Part shown: positions 1 to 5,672 of the stretch, one piece after another
Numbering within the stretch: position 1 is the stretch's first letter
How the letters are laid out: the number at the start of each line of letters is the position of its first letter
Assembly (NCBI GenBank): GCA_030605865.1
Contig: JAUWHN010000036.1
Span: 1 to 8,799 of the forward strand
Direction of reading: 5' to 3'
Length of the DNA: 8,799 nt
Origin: Candidatus Portnoyibacteriota bacterium
Lineage (GTDB): Bacteria > Patescibacteriota > Minisyncoccia > RBG-13-40-8-A > JAUWHN01
Notes under the pieces: generated by a model
What the model was told of the DNA's origin: nothing
The model's input: only the letters and a program-made list of their open reading frames with translations
The model's database searches: none
Made by a program: the position numbers and the translations under genes

Positions 1-1449
1 AATGGCCATTTCTTCCTCTTCTTCCTCTTCTTCTATTTCTGTTATTTCTTCCTCTGCTTCTGGCCCTTCATATTCAACCTCCAACCAGAGAGCATCTAAA
101 TAAACTGAACCGAATGGTTGATTCCCTTCTCCTATGGGAATCATTGGATTTGGTAATATTCCCCGATATGTAAACCTTACTTTTAGATTATTCAAATCCT
201 CCCAGCTCTCAAAAATTGGCAGACCGTAGAGCCAATAACCGTTATTTGTAGCATTAGAGTTTGGATCGCTTGTGCGAAATTCTGCTAAATAATTCCAATT
301 GTCATCATAATTGTATTCGATGATGACGCTGTCCTGGGGGCCTCCACCCTCAAAAGCCAAAGACATTCTCAACTGAACATTTTTGATTTCCTTTTTTGCT
401 TCACCAGATGCTTCGTTTATCACTTCCTCTTCTTCACTCTTTGTGGCTATTTCTCCCTTAATAAATTCCTCTCTCTCAGTTGCCAAATTCTCTTCTTCAC
501 TTTCCGAAATAGTGGCCAAGCTTATCTCCTCATCCTCGATAGAGCTAAGCTCTGCTACTATGAAGCTCTCCGGTACATCAAACCCAGAAAACACTAATCT
601 ACTCTCAACAAACCCGGGCGCAAAATCTATAACAGGCTCTATCGGTTCCTCAATAATTTCTTCTTCTATCACTTCTTCGCTTGCTGTAGCTGTTTCATCA
701 CTTATTAATTCATCAATTATTTCTTCGCTTGAAGTAGCTAATTCTTCACTCTCTGTGCTTTCTGTCGCCGTTTCCAACTCCTCCAATGGCACCAATTCCA
801 CATAAATAGCATCCTCATCAATTATCTCTTCGCTAGAAGTGGCCATTCCCTCATTTTCCGTCGCCACTTCTTCAGTATCCAAGATAGTTGATATATCAAC
901 ATCTTGCTCATTACTTTCTTGCTCTACTGTCTCTGGTGATTCCGAGGCAACCAACTTCTCTATTCCGAACAATTTTGAAACTTTCGGCAATTCTAAAATC
1001 ACCCCCAAAATAAATGGCAGCCTTGAGGTTTCACTCGGCGAAGCTGGCTCTGATGGCGATAATGCTTCTTCCTCTATTGGAGAAACAATTATTTCCTCCT
1101 CAAGAAATTCTTCTGATAATGTTGATATATCGTTAAATTCTTCGGATAATGAGGCTAATTCTTCTAAAATCTCCTCTTCTGGCTCACTGGTCACTTCTTC
1201 TCCAAAAGGGTAGGTAGAGTTTGTTCCATTAAATTCCTCAAAACTCGCTTCCGGCCCAAGATCTTGAACTAAAGCTGTTCCTTGATTGCTCCAGCTGCCA
1301 GAATAATCAGTAGGCATTATCTTTATTTCCTGAGTTTCTGCTCCCTTAGTACGAATAGAGGAATAATAAAAAAGCCCGCCAGTAGCTAAAATTGCGATGA
1401 CGGTCATCATTATAAGATTTCCCAGGTTGTTCTTAATAAGCTTTCCCAT
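1..1449 (-). CDS. Large Glu-rich membrane-anchored protein, N-terminal 483 codons
   Basis: The minus strand is open from an ATG at 1449-1447 to the window edge, with no stop in 483 codons; the C-terminus is missing. Residues 1-10 are basic, residues 12-29 form one hydrophobic membrane segment, and the rest should lie outside the membrane. Residues about 84-350 are very acidic low complexity with imperfect repeats of the type ATSSEEIIDE (three near residues 203-275). Residues about 354-463 read as a compact, aromatic, beta-rich domain, followed by another poly-Glu run at the edge. I do not recognise the family. Acidic linkers joining beta domains behind a single membrane anchor fit a surface or extracytoplasmic protein; this is inference. 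The biased codons create long open frames on the opposite strand, which are shadows. No Shine-Dalgarno sequence precedes the ATG. The reading frame is certain, the function is not. Confidence 0.85.
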   Translation of the reverse strand, partial: MGKLIKNNLGNLIMMTVIAILATGGLFYYSSIRTKGAETQEIKIMPTDYSGSWSNQGTALVQDLGPEASFEEFNGTNSTYPFGEEVTSEPEEEILEELASLSEEFNDISTLSEEFLEEEIIVSPIEEEALSPSEPASPSETSRLPFILGVILELPKVSKLFGIEKLVASESPETVEQESNEQDVDISTILDTEEVATENEGMATSSEEIIDEDAIYVELVPLEELETATESTESEELATSSEEIIDELISDETATASEEVIEEEIIEEPIEPVIDFAPGFVESRLVFSGFDVPESFIVAELSSIEDEEISLATISESEEENLATEREEFIKGEIATKSEEEEVINEASGEAKKEIKNVQLRMSLAFEGGGPQDSVIIEYNYDDNWNYLAEFRTSDPNSNATNNGYWLYGLPIFESWEDLNNLKVRFTYRGILPNPMIPIGEGNQPFGSVYLDALWLEVEYEGPEAEEEITEIEEEEEEEEMAI

Positions 1450-1506
1450 TTTAAAAAATTAATAAATAATATATTATATATAATATATACGTTATTTAAT
1501 GTTCTT

Positions 1507-1536
1507 TATTTATTATACCAAAAAAACGGCTGTCAA
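1507..1536 (-). promoter_or_regulatory. Candidate promoter of the Glu-rich protein gene
   Basis: On the minus strand a perfect TATAAT (1512-1517) is preceded directly by TGG, giving an extended -10. A perfect TTGACA lies at 1531-1536, but only 13 nt upstream, too short for a normal pair. TTGACA could instead pair at 18 nt with TAAATA (1507-1512). Either would give an almost pure A+T leader of about 50-60 nt before the ATG at 1449. Confidence 0.55.
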
Positions 1537-1548
1537 GTAATCCTTGCC

Positions 1549-1557
1549 TGTGGATAA
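1549..1557 (-). promoter_or_regulatory. DnaA-box-like site 1 (TTATCCACA)
   Basis: The minus strand reads TTATCCACA, a perfect match to the bacterial DnaA-box consensus TTATNCACA, followed by G. It ends 12 nt before the TTGACA of the next gene's promoter and abuts a hairpin. The same 10-mer, with one pyrimidine varying, recurs upstream of the two preceding genes. Function is inferred; it could be a DnaA site or the site of another regulator. Confidence 0.4.
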
Positions 1558-1588
1558 AAAATGGCAAAGCTTAGCTTTGCCATTTTTT
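1556..1588 (-). terminator. Perfect hairpin with U-tract, GCAAAGC family copy 1
   Basis: A 15-bp perfect inverted repeat (arms 1556-1570 and 1574-1588, loop 1571-1573) has the core ATGGCAAAGC and A/T runs at its base. It works as an intrinsic terminator in either direction. The minus-strand gene ending at 1766 is the likely client, and it insulates the promoter that follows. Its core is shared with the hairpins at 1658-1690 and 3217-3247, so it may also be a dispersed repeat. Confidence 0.7.
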
Positions 1589-1608
1589 GTTATTTTTTGC
1601 TATTTTTT
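1583..1608. other. Three A6/T6 tracts phased at 10 bp
   Basis: T6 runs lie at 1583-1588, 1593-1598 and 1603-1608, exactly 10 bp apart, as part of three near-identical decamers. A-tracts in phase with the helical turn are known to bend DNA. The run lies next to a DnaA-box-like site and a promoter, so a structural role is possible but unproven. Confidence 0.45.
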
Positions 1609-1657
1609 AAGCTATTTCTTACTATTTCCTCGTCGCTTTTTTAGATACATTTTCTCT

Positions 1658-1690
1658 AAAAAGTGGCAAAGCTAAGCTTTACCACTTTTT
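1658..1690 (-). terminator. Hairpin with U-tract, GCAAAGC family copy 2
   Basis: Arms 1658-1672 and 1676-1690 pair over 15 positions around a 3-nt loop. The one imperfect position is G-U in the minus-strand RNA but C-A in the plus-strand RNA, so the structure favours the minus transcript. A U-run follows. It lies 76 nt past the stop at 1766 and is the likely first terminator of that gene. It begins AAAAAGTGGCAAAGC, a close variant of copy 1. Confidence 0.7.
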
Positions 1691-1692
1691 GG

Positions 1693-1722
1693 GGGAATTT
1701 CGCACAACTAAGCGAAATTCCC
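1693..1722. repeat. 11-bp perfect inverted repeat
   Basis: Arms GGGAATTTCGC (1693-1703) and its exact complement (1712-1722) flank an 8-nt loop. It lies two bases from hairpin copy 2 in the 3' region of the gene ending at 1766, but has no U-run of its own and a different stem. It may protect an RNA 3' end or be another dispersed palindrome. The rest of the 1450-1765 gap holds no gene that I can support. Confidence 0.6.
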
Positions 1723-1765
1723 TACTTTAATATTTTATTGTTTTTACAAATGTAATTTACGACTG

Positions 1766-2413
1766 CTATTTCTTAATATCAACATTTAGCTTCTTCCCCT
1801 CTCCCCAAATCGCCTCTGCTAAAACTCGTACGTTATTTCTAATGTGAATCTGGCCGAATTTTTTAGTTATGTATTTTTTATAAAGTTTAACAAACTTTTC
1901 AATAAGCTTTTCTCGGTCACGACGAAAGAGATTATCCCAAGAATTAGCAGTTACTGGGTAGACTTCGAGCAAACTTCCTACCTTTTCTTCCAACTCAGTT
2001 TGTATAAGTCTTAAATAGATTGCGTATCTATAACCAGTGTCTTTGAATTCCTCGTTTACTATTTCCTGAAATTGTTCGCTTAAATCTCTTTCTATCTCAC
2101 CTACGGTTCTTGACCCCTCGATTAATTCATATTCATTGGGAATGTTCAGCTTATTTTTTTTCTCGCCAATACCAACCCAAATACCAATAGCGACACCTAC
2201 TATTAAAAGCGACAAAACAACAATCCCGATAATCTTTAATCGAGGATGTTGATTTAACAACTTTTTCAAGCCAGCTATCCATTTAGTAAACTTAGAAAAA
2301 AGATTTGCTATAAATTTATTGAATACTTTTAATATCCGCTGAAAACGCTTTATAGGTTTGCCCGAATCACCCATCCATTGAGAAAGATGACTTTTTTTAA
2401 ATTCATTTTCCAT
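1766..2413 (-). CDS. Single-pass membrane protein of unknown function
   Basis: This 215-residue protein starts at an ATG (2413-2411) and ends at TAG. I do not recognise the family. Residues 1-60 are strongly basic and probably cytoplasmic. Residues 61-82 are a clear hydrophobic membrane segment. Residues about 85-215 are charged and mostly helical-looking, with a basic C-terminus and no cysteines or obvious catalytic motif. By the positive-inside rule the C-terminal half should be outside the membrane. The gene follows the RAYT by 51 nt and has its own candidate promoter, whose predicted start point is only about 2 nt before the ATG. With no Shine-Dalgarno sequence, translation may be leaderless. 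Two hairpins lie downstream. Size, frame and start look sound, but no role can be assigned. Confidence 0.8.
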   Translation of the reverse strand: MENEFKKSHLSQWMGDSGKPIKRFQRILKVFNKFIANLFSKFTKWIAGLKKLLNQHPRLKIIGIVVLSLLIVGVAIGIWVGIGEKKNKLNIPNEYELIEGSRTVGEIERDLSEQFQEIVNEEFKDTGYRYAIYLRLIQTELEEKVGSLLEVYPVTANSWDNLFRRDREKLIEKFVKLYKKYITKKFGQIHIRNNVRVLAEAIWGEGKKLNVDIKK

Positions 2414-2421
2414 ACATTAAT

Positions 2422-2450
2422 ATAATATTACTTTTTAAATAAATATACAA
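2422..2450 (-). promoter_or_regulatory. Candidate promoter of the 215-aa membrane protein gene
   Basis: The minus strand has TTGTAT (2445-2450), a 17-nt spacer, then TATTAT (2422-2427). Transcription should begin near 2415, almost at the ATG (2413). A DnaA-box-like site lies 1 nt upstream of the -35. AT-rich sequence raises the chance of a false match. Confidence 0.5.
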
Positions 2451-2451
2451 C

Positions 2452-2460
2452 TGTGGATAA
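2452..2460 (-). promoter_or_regulatory. DnaA-box-like site 2 (TTATCCACA)
   Basis: The minus strand reads TTATCCACA in the context AGTTATCCACAGTT. Thirteen of these 14 bases match the context of site 3. It sits between the RAYT stop and the -35 of the next gene. A binding role is inferred only from sequence and placement. Confidence 0.4.
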
Positions 2461-2464
2461 CTGG

Positions 2465-3181
2465 CTAATCCAATAAAAGCTCCTCTATTTTTTGAAGTCT
2501 TTTGTTTCCCTCGCGCAATCCTTCTTCTATAAATTTTTTGTATTCCTTCACGCCATCACTATTTTTTGACTTTTTAAAACAGTTAAGGATGAAATCCTGA
2601 CTAACTAACTTGTTTTCTTTTCTCCCAAGATATACTGAATAGCTAGACCACTTATACTCTTCCATGGCTATTAACATTTCCTCCCAGTTTTTAATTTTTC
2701 CTCCTTTCAGCTTCGGAACGGCGAGAAATTCAGCAGGGTGTAAATGAATATAAAAAGAGAGGAGAAACAAATGATTATTTTCGGGCACGGAAATTGCCTT
2801 AAACGGTCCTTCAAATAATCGTCCTGGCTTCTTGTGTTTTTCGTTAAAATATAAAGTATATAAGGTTCCCAATTTATGCATAAACTTAGTTATACCGTTT
2901 CTAACCAATTGTCTTAAAATAAAATGAAAATGATTTTTTACTAATACATAAGCCCAAACTTCAACCAAGGGTCTGGCTATCCGGTTCAAGCTGGTAGGAC
3001 TAAGCTTCGTCATTTTTTGGCTTTGAAGAGCCCTTAGGCGTAAGTTTTTATAACGATAAACTCTGGCAAAATCTAAAAAACGCTGGTAATCATCCCCATC
3101 TAAAAAAATGTCTCGCTCATCCGCTCCCCTATTAAAAATATGATAAATGTTATTATTTTTAAAACTTTCTTTTCGCATCAT
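2465..3181 (-). CDS. REP-associated tyrosine transposase (RAYT, Y1 HUH family)
   Basis: This is a single-strand DNA transposase-like protein of the IS200/TnpA-REP type. Such proteins nick and join DNA at palindromic repeats through a 5'-phosphotyrosine. From the chosen start (238 aa) it shows YHIFNRG at 13-19, the HUH metal motif HFH at 84-86 in the context LVKNHFHF, GRLFEGPFKA at about 119-129, and the candidate nucleophile Y144 in YIHLHP (usually YIHLNP). The C-terminal WSSY stretch is also typical. The open frame extends to a TTG at 3214, but the ATG at 3181 has an AGGA upstream and begins at the family's usual N-terminus. It has its own promoter and a hairpin at the start of its leader. 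RAYTs are normally single-copy domesticated transposases tied to REP hairpins; three related hairpins nearby fit this. It appears intact. Confidence 0.9.
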   Translation of the reverse strand: MMRKESFKNNNIYHIFNRGADERDIFLDGDDYQRFLDFARVYRYKNLRLRALQSQKMTKLSPTSLNRIARPLVEVWAYVLVKNHFHFILRQLVRNGITKFMHKLGTLYTLYFNEKHKKPGRLFEGPFKAISVPENNHLFLLSFYIHLHPAEFLAVPKLKGGKIKNWEEMLIAMEEYKWSSYSVYLGRKENKLVSQDFILNCFKKSKNSDGVKEYKKFIEEGLREGNKRLQKIEELLLD

Positions 3182-3216
3182 TTTTATCCTATTACAAAAA
3201 TAAAAAAATAGCAAGA

Positions 3217-3247
3217 AAAAATGGCAAAGCTAAGCTTTGTCAGTTTT
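3217..3247 (-). repeat. GCAAAGC-family hairpin, copy 3, in the RAYT leader
   Basis: Arms 3217-3230 and 3234-3247 share GCAAAGC around a 3-nt loop, with two mismatches in the minus-strand RNA, and end in a U6 run. Its position suits an intrinsic terminator for the mltG operon. It also lies just downstream of the RAYT promoter, so RAYT transcripts would begin with it; it could act as a leader attenuator. It is the most diverged of the three copies. Confidence 0.6.
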
Positions 3248-3255
3248 ATACATAA

Positions 3256-3284
3256 ATTTTAGCAGGGTTAAAATTTAACGTCAA
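3256..3284 (-). promoter_or_regulatory. Candidate RAYT promoter
   Basis: The minus strand has TTGACG (3279-3284), an ideal 17-nt spacer, and TAAAAT (3256-3261). Transcription should start near 3249, immediately before the hairpin at 3247, leaving a leader of about 68 nt. A DnaA-box-like site lies 8 nt upstream. Confidence 0.6.
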
Positions 3285-3292
3285 GTGATAAC

Positions 3293-3301
3293 TGTGAATA
3301 A
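3293..3301 (-). promoter_or_regulatory. DnaA-box-like site 3 (TTATTCACA)
   Basis: The minus strand reads TTATTCACA, allowed by TTATNCACA, in the context AGTTATTCACAGTT. It begins two bases after the mltG TGA stop and lies 8 nt upstream of the RAYT -35. Confidence 0.4.
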
Positions 3302-3302
3302 C

Positions 3303-4370
3303 TCAGAAGTATTTCATCTTATTGGCGCCGTGTTCTTCAAAAGTTTTGGAAAAAATTGTTTTTCCGGTTTCCGGATCGGTGAGGAAAAAGTTGTAATCTG
3401 TTTCTTGAGGGTAAATTGCGGCACGGATTGTTGAAAGGCCGGGATTATTAATTGGCAATGGCGGTAAACCAATATTTAAATAAGTATTAAAAAGAGATTC
3501 AATCCGGGTATCTTCATAACTATACCTCCATTTATCAACCCCCAAGACATAAGCAATAGTGGCACAGGATTCTAAAGGATAATTACTTTTTATCCTCCTC
3601 CAAAAAATACCCGAAACAACTGCCCTATCTTCGTCAGTTATGACCTCTTTTTCTAAAATAGAAGCCATAATGACTATCTCATAAATAGTTCTCCCCTGCT
3701 GTTCAATTTCATCACGTAAATCCTGGGTTAGCTTTTCCCCAAAATTTCTTAACATTTTCTTGACCACTTCTTCAATAATCGATCCTTTTTCAAAATAGTA
3801 AGTATCAGGAAATAAATAACCCTGAAGATTGGGACCCGTAGGTTTATCAGTTAAAAAGGGAAAGCTCTCGGTGGATATTGTAAAAAACTTATGTTTTTCA
3901 AGACTAATTATCCCTAATTCAACAAGTTTTTCCTCTACTTGTTTATTAGTCCAGCCTTCGGGAAAAGTGGCTTTTACCCAATCCTGAATTGTTTTGCCAT
4001 TGATAATCTTTTTGGCAACCTCAACAATATTCATATCTGAAGTTAAACTATATTTTCCAGCCTGAAGACTCTTGGTTCTGCCCTCTAAAAACACATAAAT
4101 AATAAAAGTCCATTTACTACCGATTATCCTTTCTATTCTAAGATTCTGGGCAATCTCTTTCAAATTCTGCCCTTCTTGAATAACAAAAACTTCTTCTGCC
4201 TCACCCTTGCTTAGAGGTGTATAAAGTTGATATATAAACAGCATTAAACACAGAATTAATAAAAATAAGCAGCCAGTAATAATTACTAAAAGCACCCTGG
4301 CTCTAAATATGCTTTTCAGCTCGTTTATTGGAAAAATGAATTCAATGATTTTTTTAAGATTAAATTTCAT
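3303..4370 (-). CDS. mltG: Endolytic murein transglycosylase MltG (YceG-like)
   Basis: MltG cuts nascent peptidoglycan strands at the outer face of the inner membrane and helps set glycan length. The 355-residue protein has a basic N-terminus, one membrane helix at about 26-46, a LysM-like region at about 60-125, and the YceG catalytic domain after that. Diagnostic stretches are LQGYLFPDTYYF (182-193), ASILEKE (236-242, with E240 at the place of the catalytic Glu known in E. coli), and NTYLNIGLPPLPINNPG (295-311). Length is normal for the family. It starts 2 nt after the glycosyltransferase stop, so it is translated from the same message. It ends in TGA exactly where the family ends, which argues that TGA is a stop here. 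A usually acidic position after the catalytic region reads ESCAT, a small oddity. Identification is firm. Confidence 0.95.
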   Translation of the reverse strand: MKFNLKKIIEFIFPINELKSIFRARVLLVIITGCLFLLILCLMLFIYQLYTPLSKGEAEEVFVIQEGQNLKEIAQNLRIERIIGSKWTFIIYVFLEGRTKSLQAGKYSLTSDMNIVEVAKKIINGKTIQDWVKATFPEGWTNKQVEEKLVELGIISLEKHKFFTISTESFPFLTDKPTGPNLQGYLFPDTYYFEKGSIIEEVVKKMLRNFGEKLTQDLRDEIEQQGRTIYEIVIMASILEKEVITDEDRAVVSGIFWRRIKSNYPLESCATIAYVLGVDKWRYSYEDTRIESLFNTYLNIGLPPLPINNPGLSTIRAAIYPQETDYNFFLTDPETGKTIFSKTFEEHGANKMKYF

Positions 4371-4372
4371 GC

Positions 4373-5038
4373 TTATTTATTTTTAACTTTTGTTCTTACA
4401 ACCAGCCAAAATAAACCAAATACTCCTTCAAAAACCCTTTTTATTCGCCAAGGTTGAAGAATCAACCTCCATAACCACTCCAGACCGATTTTTTGAAGAA
4501 ATTTAGGGGCTCGTTTAACACGGCCGGAAATAAAATCAAATGCTCCACCAACTCCAATTGCTAACCTTAGGCTGGGCATTTTAGCTAAATTTTCATAAAT
4601 CCACTTCTCCTGTTTTGGGCTCCCCAAGCCAACCAATAAAATCTCCGGCTTAGCTTTATTTATTTTTTTGATAACTTTTTTCAAGTCCTGATGTCCGTGT
4701 TCCGTGCCAACAACTTTTGTATTTAGTTTTTCTTTTACCTTTTTTGCCACTCCTTCTTTTCCGCCAAGCAAAAAAATCCTGCCCCTTAAATTATGAATTA
4801 AATCCACGCCGCTGATTGGCTCTTTGATTGGTTTTTTTAAAAATCGTGTCATTAACCATAATCCTTTTCCCTCGCATAAACAAAAGTCCGCACTATTTAA
4901 AATATTTCTAAACTCTTCATCTTTCTGTGCCCTTACAATAAACTCTGAATATGGCAAAACCACAAAACCCTTTATTCTTTCCAGGGCTTCATCCATTGTC
5001 AAATTATCAATTTTCACACCGAAGATATCTATTTTCAT
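4373..5038 (-). CDS. WecG/TagA/CpsF-family glycosyltransferase with altered active-site motifs
   Basis: The family (GT26) transfers N-acetylmannosamine or related sugars to a lipid-linked acceptor at the inner face of the membrane during teichoic acid, enterobacterial common antigen or capsule synthesis. The 221-residue protein has ISGVDL (75-80), LLGGKEGVA (90-98), the hallmark LVGLGSPKQEKW (135-146), GVGGAFDFISGRVKRAP (162-178), and the Trp- and Arg-rich tail GLEWLWRLILQPWRIKR. Two N-terminal active-site motifs differ. The usual TPNPE reads LPYSE (28-32), and the DG motif, whose Asp is thought to be the catalytic base in TagA, reads CEG with E56. It may be inactive or use another substrate. 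The gene lies 5 nt after thpR and 2 nt before mltG, in a cell-envelope operon. Family certain, exact substrate unknown. Confidence 0.88.
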   Translation of the reverse strand: MKIDIFGVKIDNLTMDEALERIKGFVVLPYSEFIVRAQKDEEFRNILNSADFCLCEGKGLWLMTRFLKKPIKEPISGVDLIHNLRGRIFLLGGKEGVAKKVKEKLNTKVVGTEHGHQDLKKVIKKINKAKPEILLVGLGSPKQEKWIYENLAKMPSLRLAIGVGGAFDFISGRVKRAPKFLQKIGLEWLWRLILQPWRIKRVFEGVFGLFWLVVRTKVKNK

Positions 5039-5043
5039 ATTTT

Positions 5044-5580
5044 CTATTCCAACCCTACGCTTTCCAAAATCGAATACTCTGCTCCGGTTCTTTTTAAATT
5101 GCTTTGCATCACTTCAATTGTCTCCACTGAGAAACTATATTCAAATTTTTCATCCACCTGGGGTTTGGAATCTAATTCTTGCCACTGTCCCTGCTTGATT
5201 CTACCTAAAGTAATATGGGGCCGATAAGCTCCTCTCGTTCCCTTTAAAAGCGAGTCCTCAAGGTCATTTTTAAGCTTTGCTGATTCTTCACTTTTTTCTC
5301 CCTCTACCCAAAACATTCTTGCCGGCTTATCAGGTGGGCCCAGAATTATTCTCTTTAAATTAATATTAAAGGGGTTATGTTGTCTGGCCACTTCCTTAAC
5401 AATATTTATAATCTCATACATCTCATCATCACTAACATAACCAATAAAAACCAAAGTGATGTGGAGATTGTTTTTCAACGTCCATCTCACCGGTAAATCC
5501 GCCCACTTTCTCTGATAGTCAATAAGCTTGTTTTTTATATTTTCCGGCAAATTAATAGCAATAAAAAGACGTCGTTTCAT
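5044..5580 (-). CDS. thpR: RNA 2',3'-cyclic phosphodiesterase (ThpR/LigT, 2H family)
   Basis: ThpR is a cytoplasmic 2H phosphoesterase that opens 2',3'-cyclic phosphate ends of RNA; its physiological role is not settled. From the chosen ATG (178 aa) it begins RRLFIAINLPENIK, typical of the family. It carries both catalytic HxTx motifs, HITL at 40-43 and HITL at 122-125 (in RPHITLGRI), so it should be active. The frame can extend to a TTG at 5616, but the extra 12 residues are hydrophilic, unlike the family, and lack a ribosome site. It is the first gene of the minus-strand operon thpR-glycosyltransferase-mltG and diverges from priA across a short gap. I saw only a weak candidate promoter for it (TTGTCA, 17 nt, TAAAGT). 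Confidence 0.92.
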   Translation of the reverse strand: MKRRLFIAINLPENIKNKLIDYQRKWADLPVRWTLKNNLHITLVFIGYVSDDEMYEIINIVKEVARQHNPFNINLKRIILGPPDKPARMFWVEGEKSEESAKLKNDLEDSLLKGTRGAYRPHITLGRIKQGQWQELDSKPQVDEKFEYSFSVETIEVMQSNLKRTGAEYSILESVGLE

Positions 5581-5609
5581 ATCTTTTACTTTATCATTTC
5601 TTTTATTAA

Positions 5610-5637
5610 TTGACAAACTTTGGGGATTTACTACAAT
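5610..5637 (+). promoter_or_regulatory. Promoter of the priA-def-fmt operon
   Basis: TTGACA (5610-5615), a 16-nt spacer and TACAAT (5632-5637) form a near-consensus sigma-70-type promoter. The start point would be about 5644, leaving a leader of about 30 nt before the priA ATG. The -35 overlaps the weak divergent thpR -35 (TTGTCA), so the two directions may compete. Confidence 0.65.
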
Positions 5638-5672
5638 GCTTTTGTTTTTGGCTTTAAAATGATAGACTGAAA

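Noticed and set aside
383..1213. Two serine-rich open frames on the plus strand (383-805 and 839-1213)
   Set aside because: They lie opposite the continuous 483-codon minus-strand frame; GAA/GAG-rich codons read backwards as TTC/CTC and TCT, giving artificial Ser/Ile-rich protein. Neither has family features.
1612..1650. Minus-strand 12-codon frame coding a basic peptide between the two hairpins
   Set aside because: It is too short, has no ribosome site, and lies between two probable terminators; a chance frame is more likely.
1556..1722. Row of hairpins as a CRISPR array or riboswitch
   Set aside because: Units differ in sequence and spacing with no equal-length spacers, and there is no complex aptamer fold; terminator or repeat hairpins explain them.
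3182..3214. TTG start giving an 11-residue longer RAYT
   Set aside because: The extra residues overlap the hairpin edge, are unlike the family's N-terminus, and the internal ATG has the AGGA site.
3303..3305. Possible TGA recoding to glycine, as in some CPR lineages
   Set aside because: The TGA ends mltG at the normal family C-terminus, and the following codons add nothing family-like, so standard code 11 fits.
4824..5198. Plus-strand open frame of 124 codons
   Set aside because: It is antisense to the glycosyltransferase and thpR, both firmly identified, and its protein shows no domain.
5581..5616. TTG start giving a 12-residue longer ThpR
   Set aside because: The family starts at about the internal ATG, and the TTG overlaps the priA -35 element.
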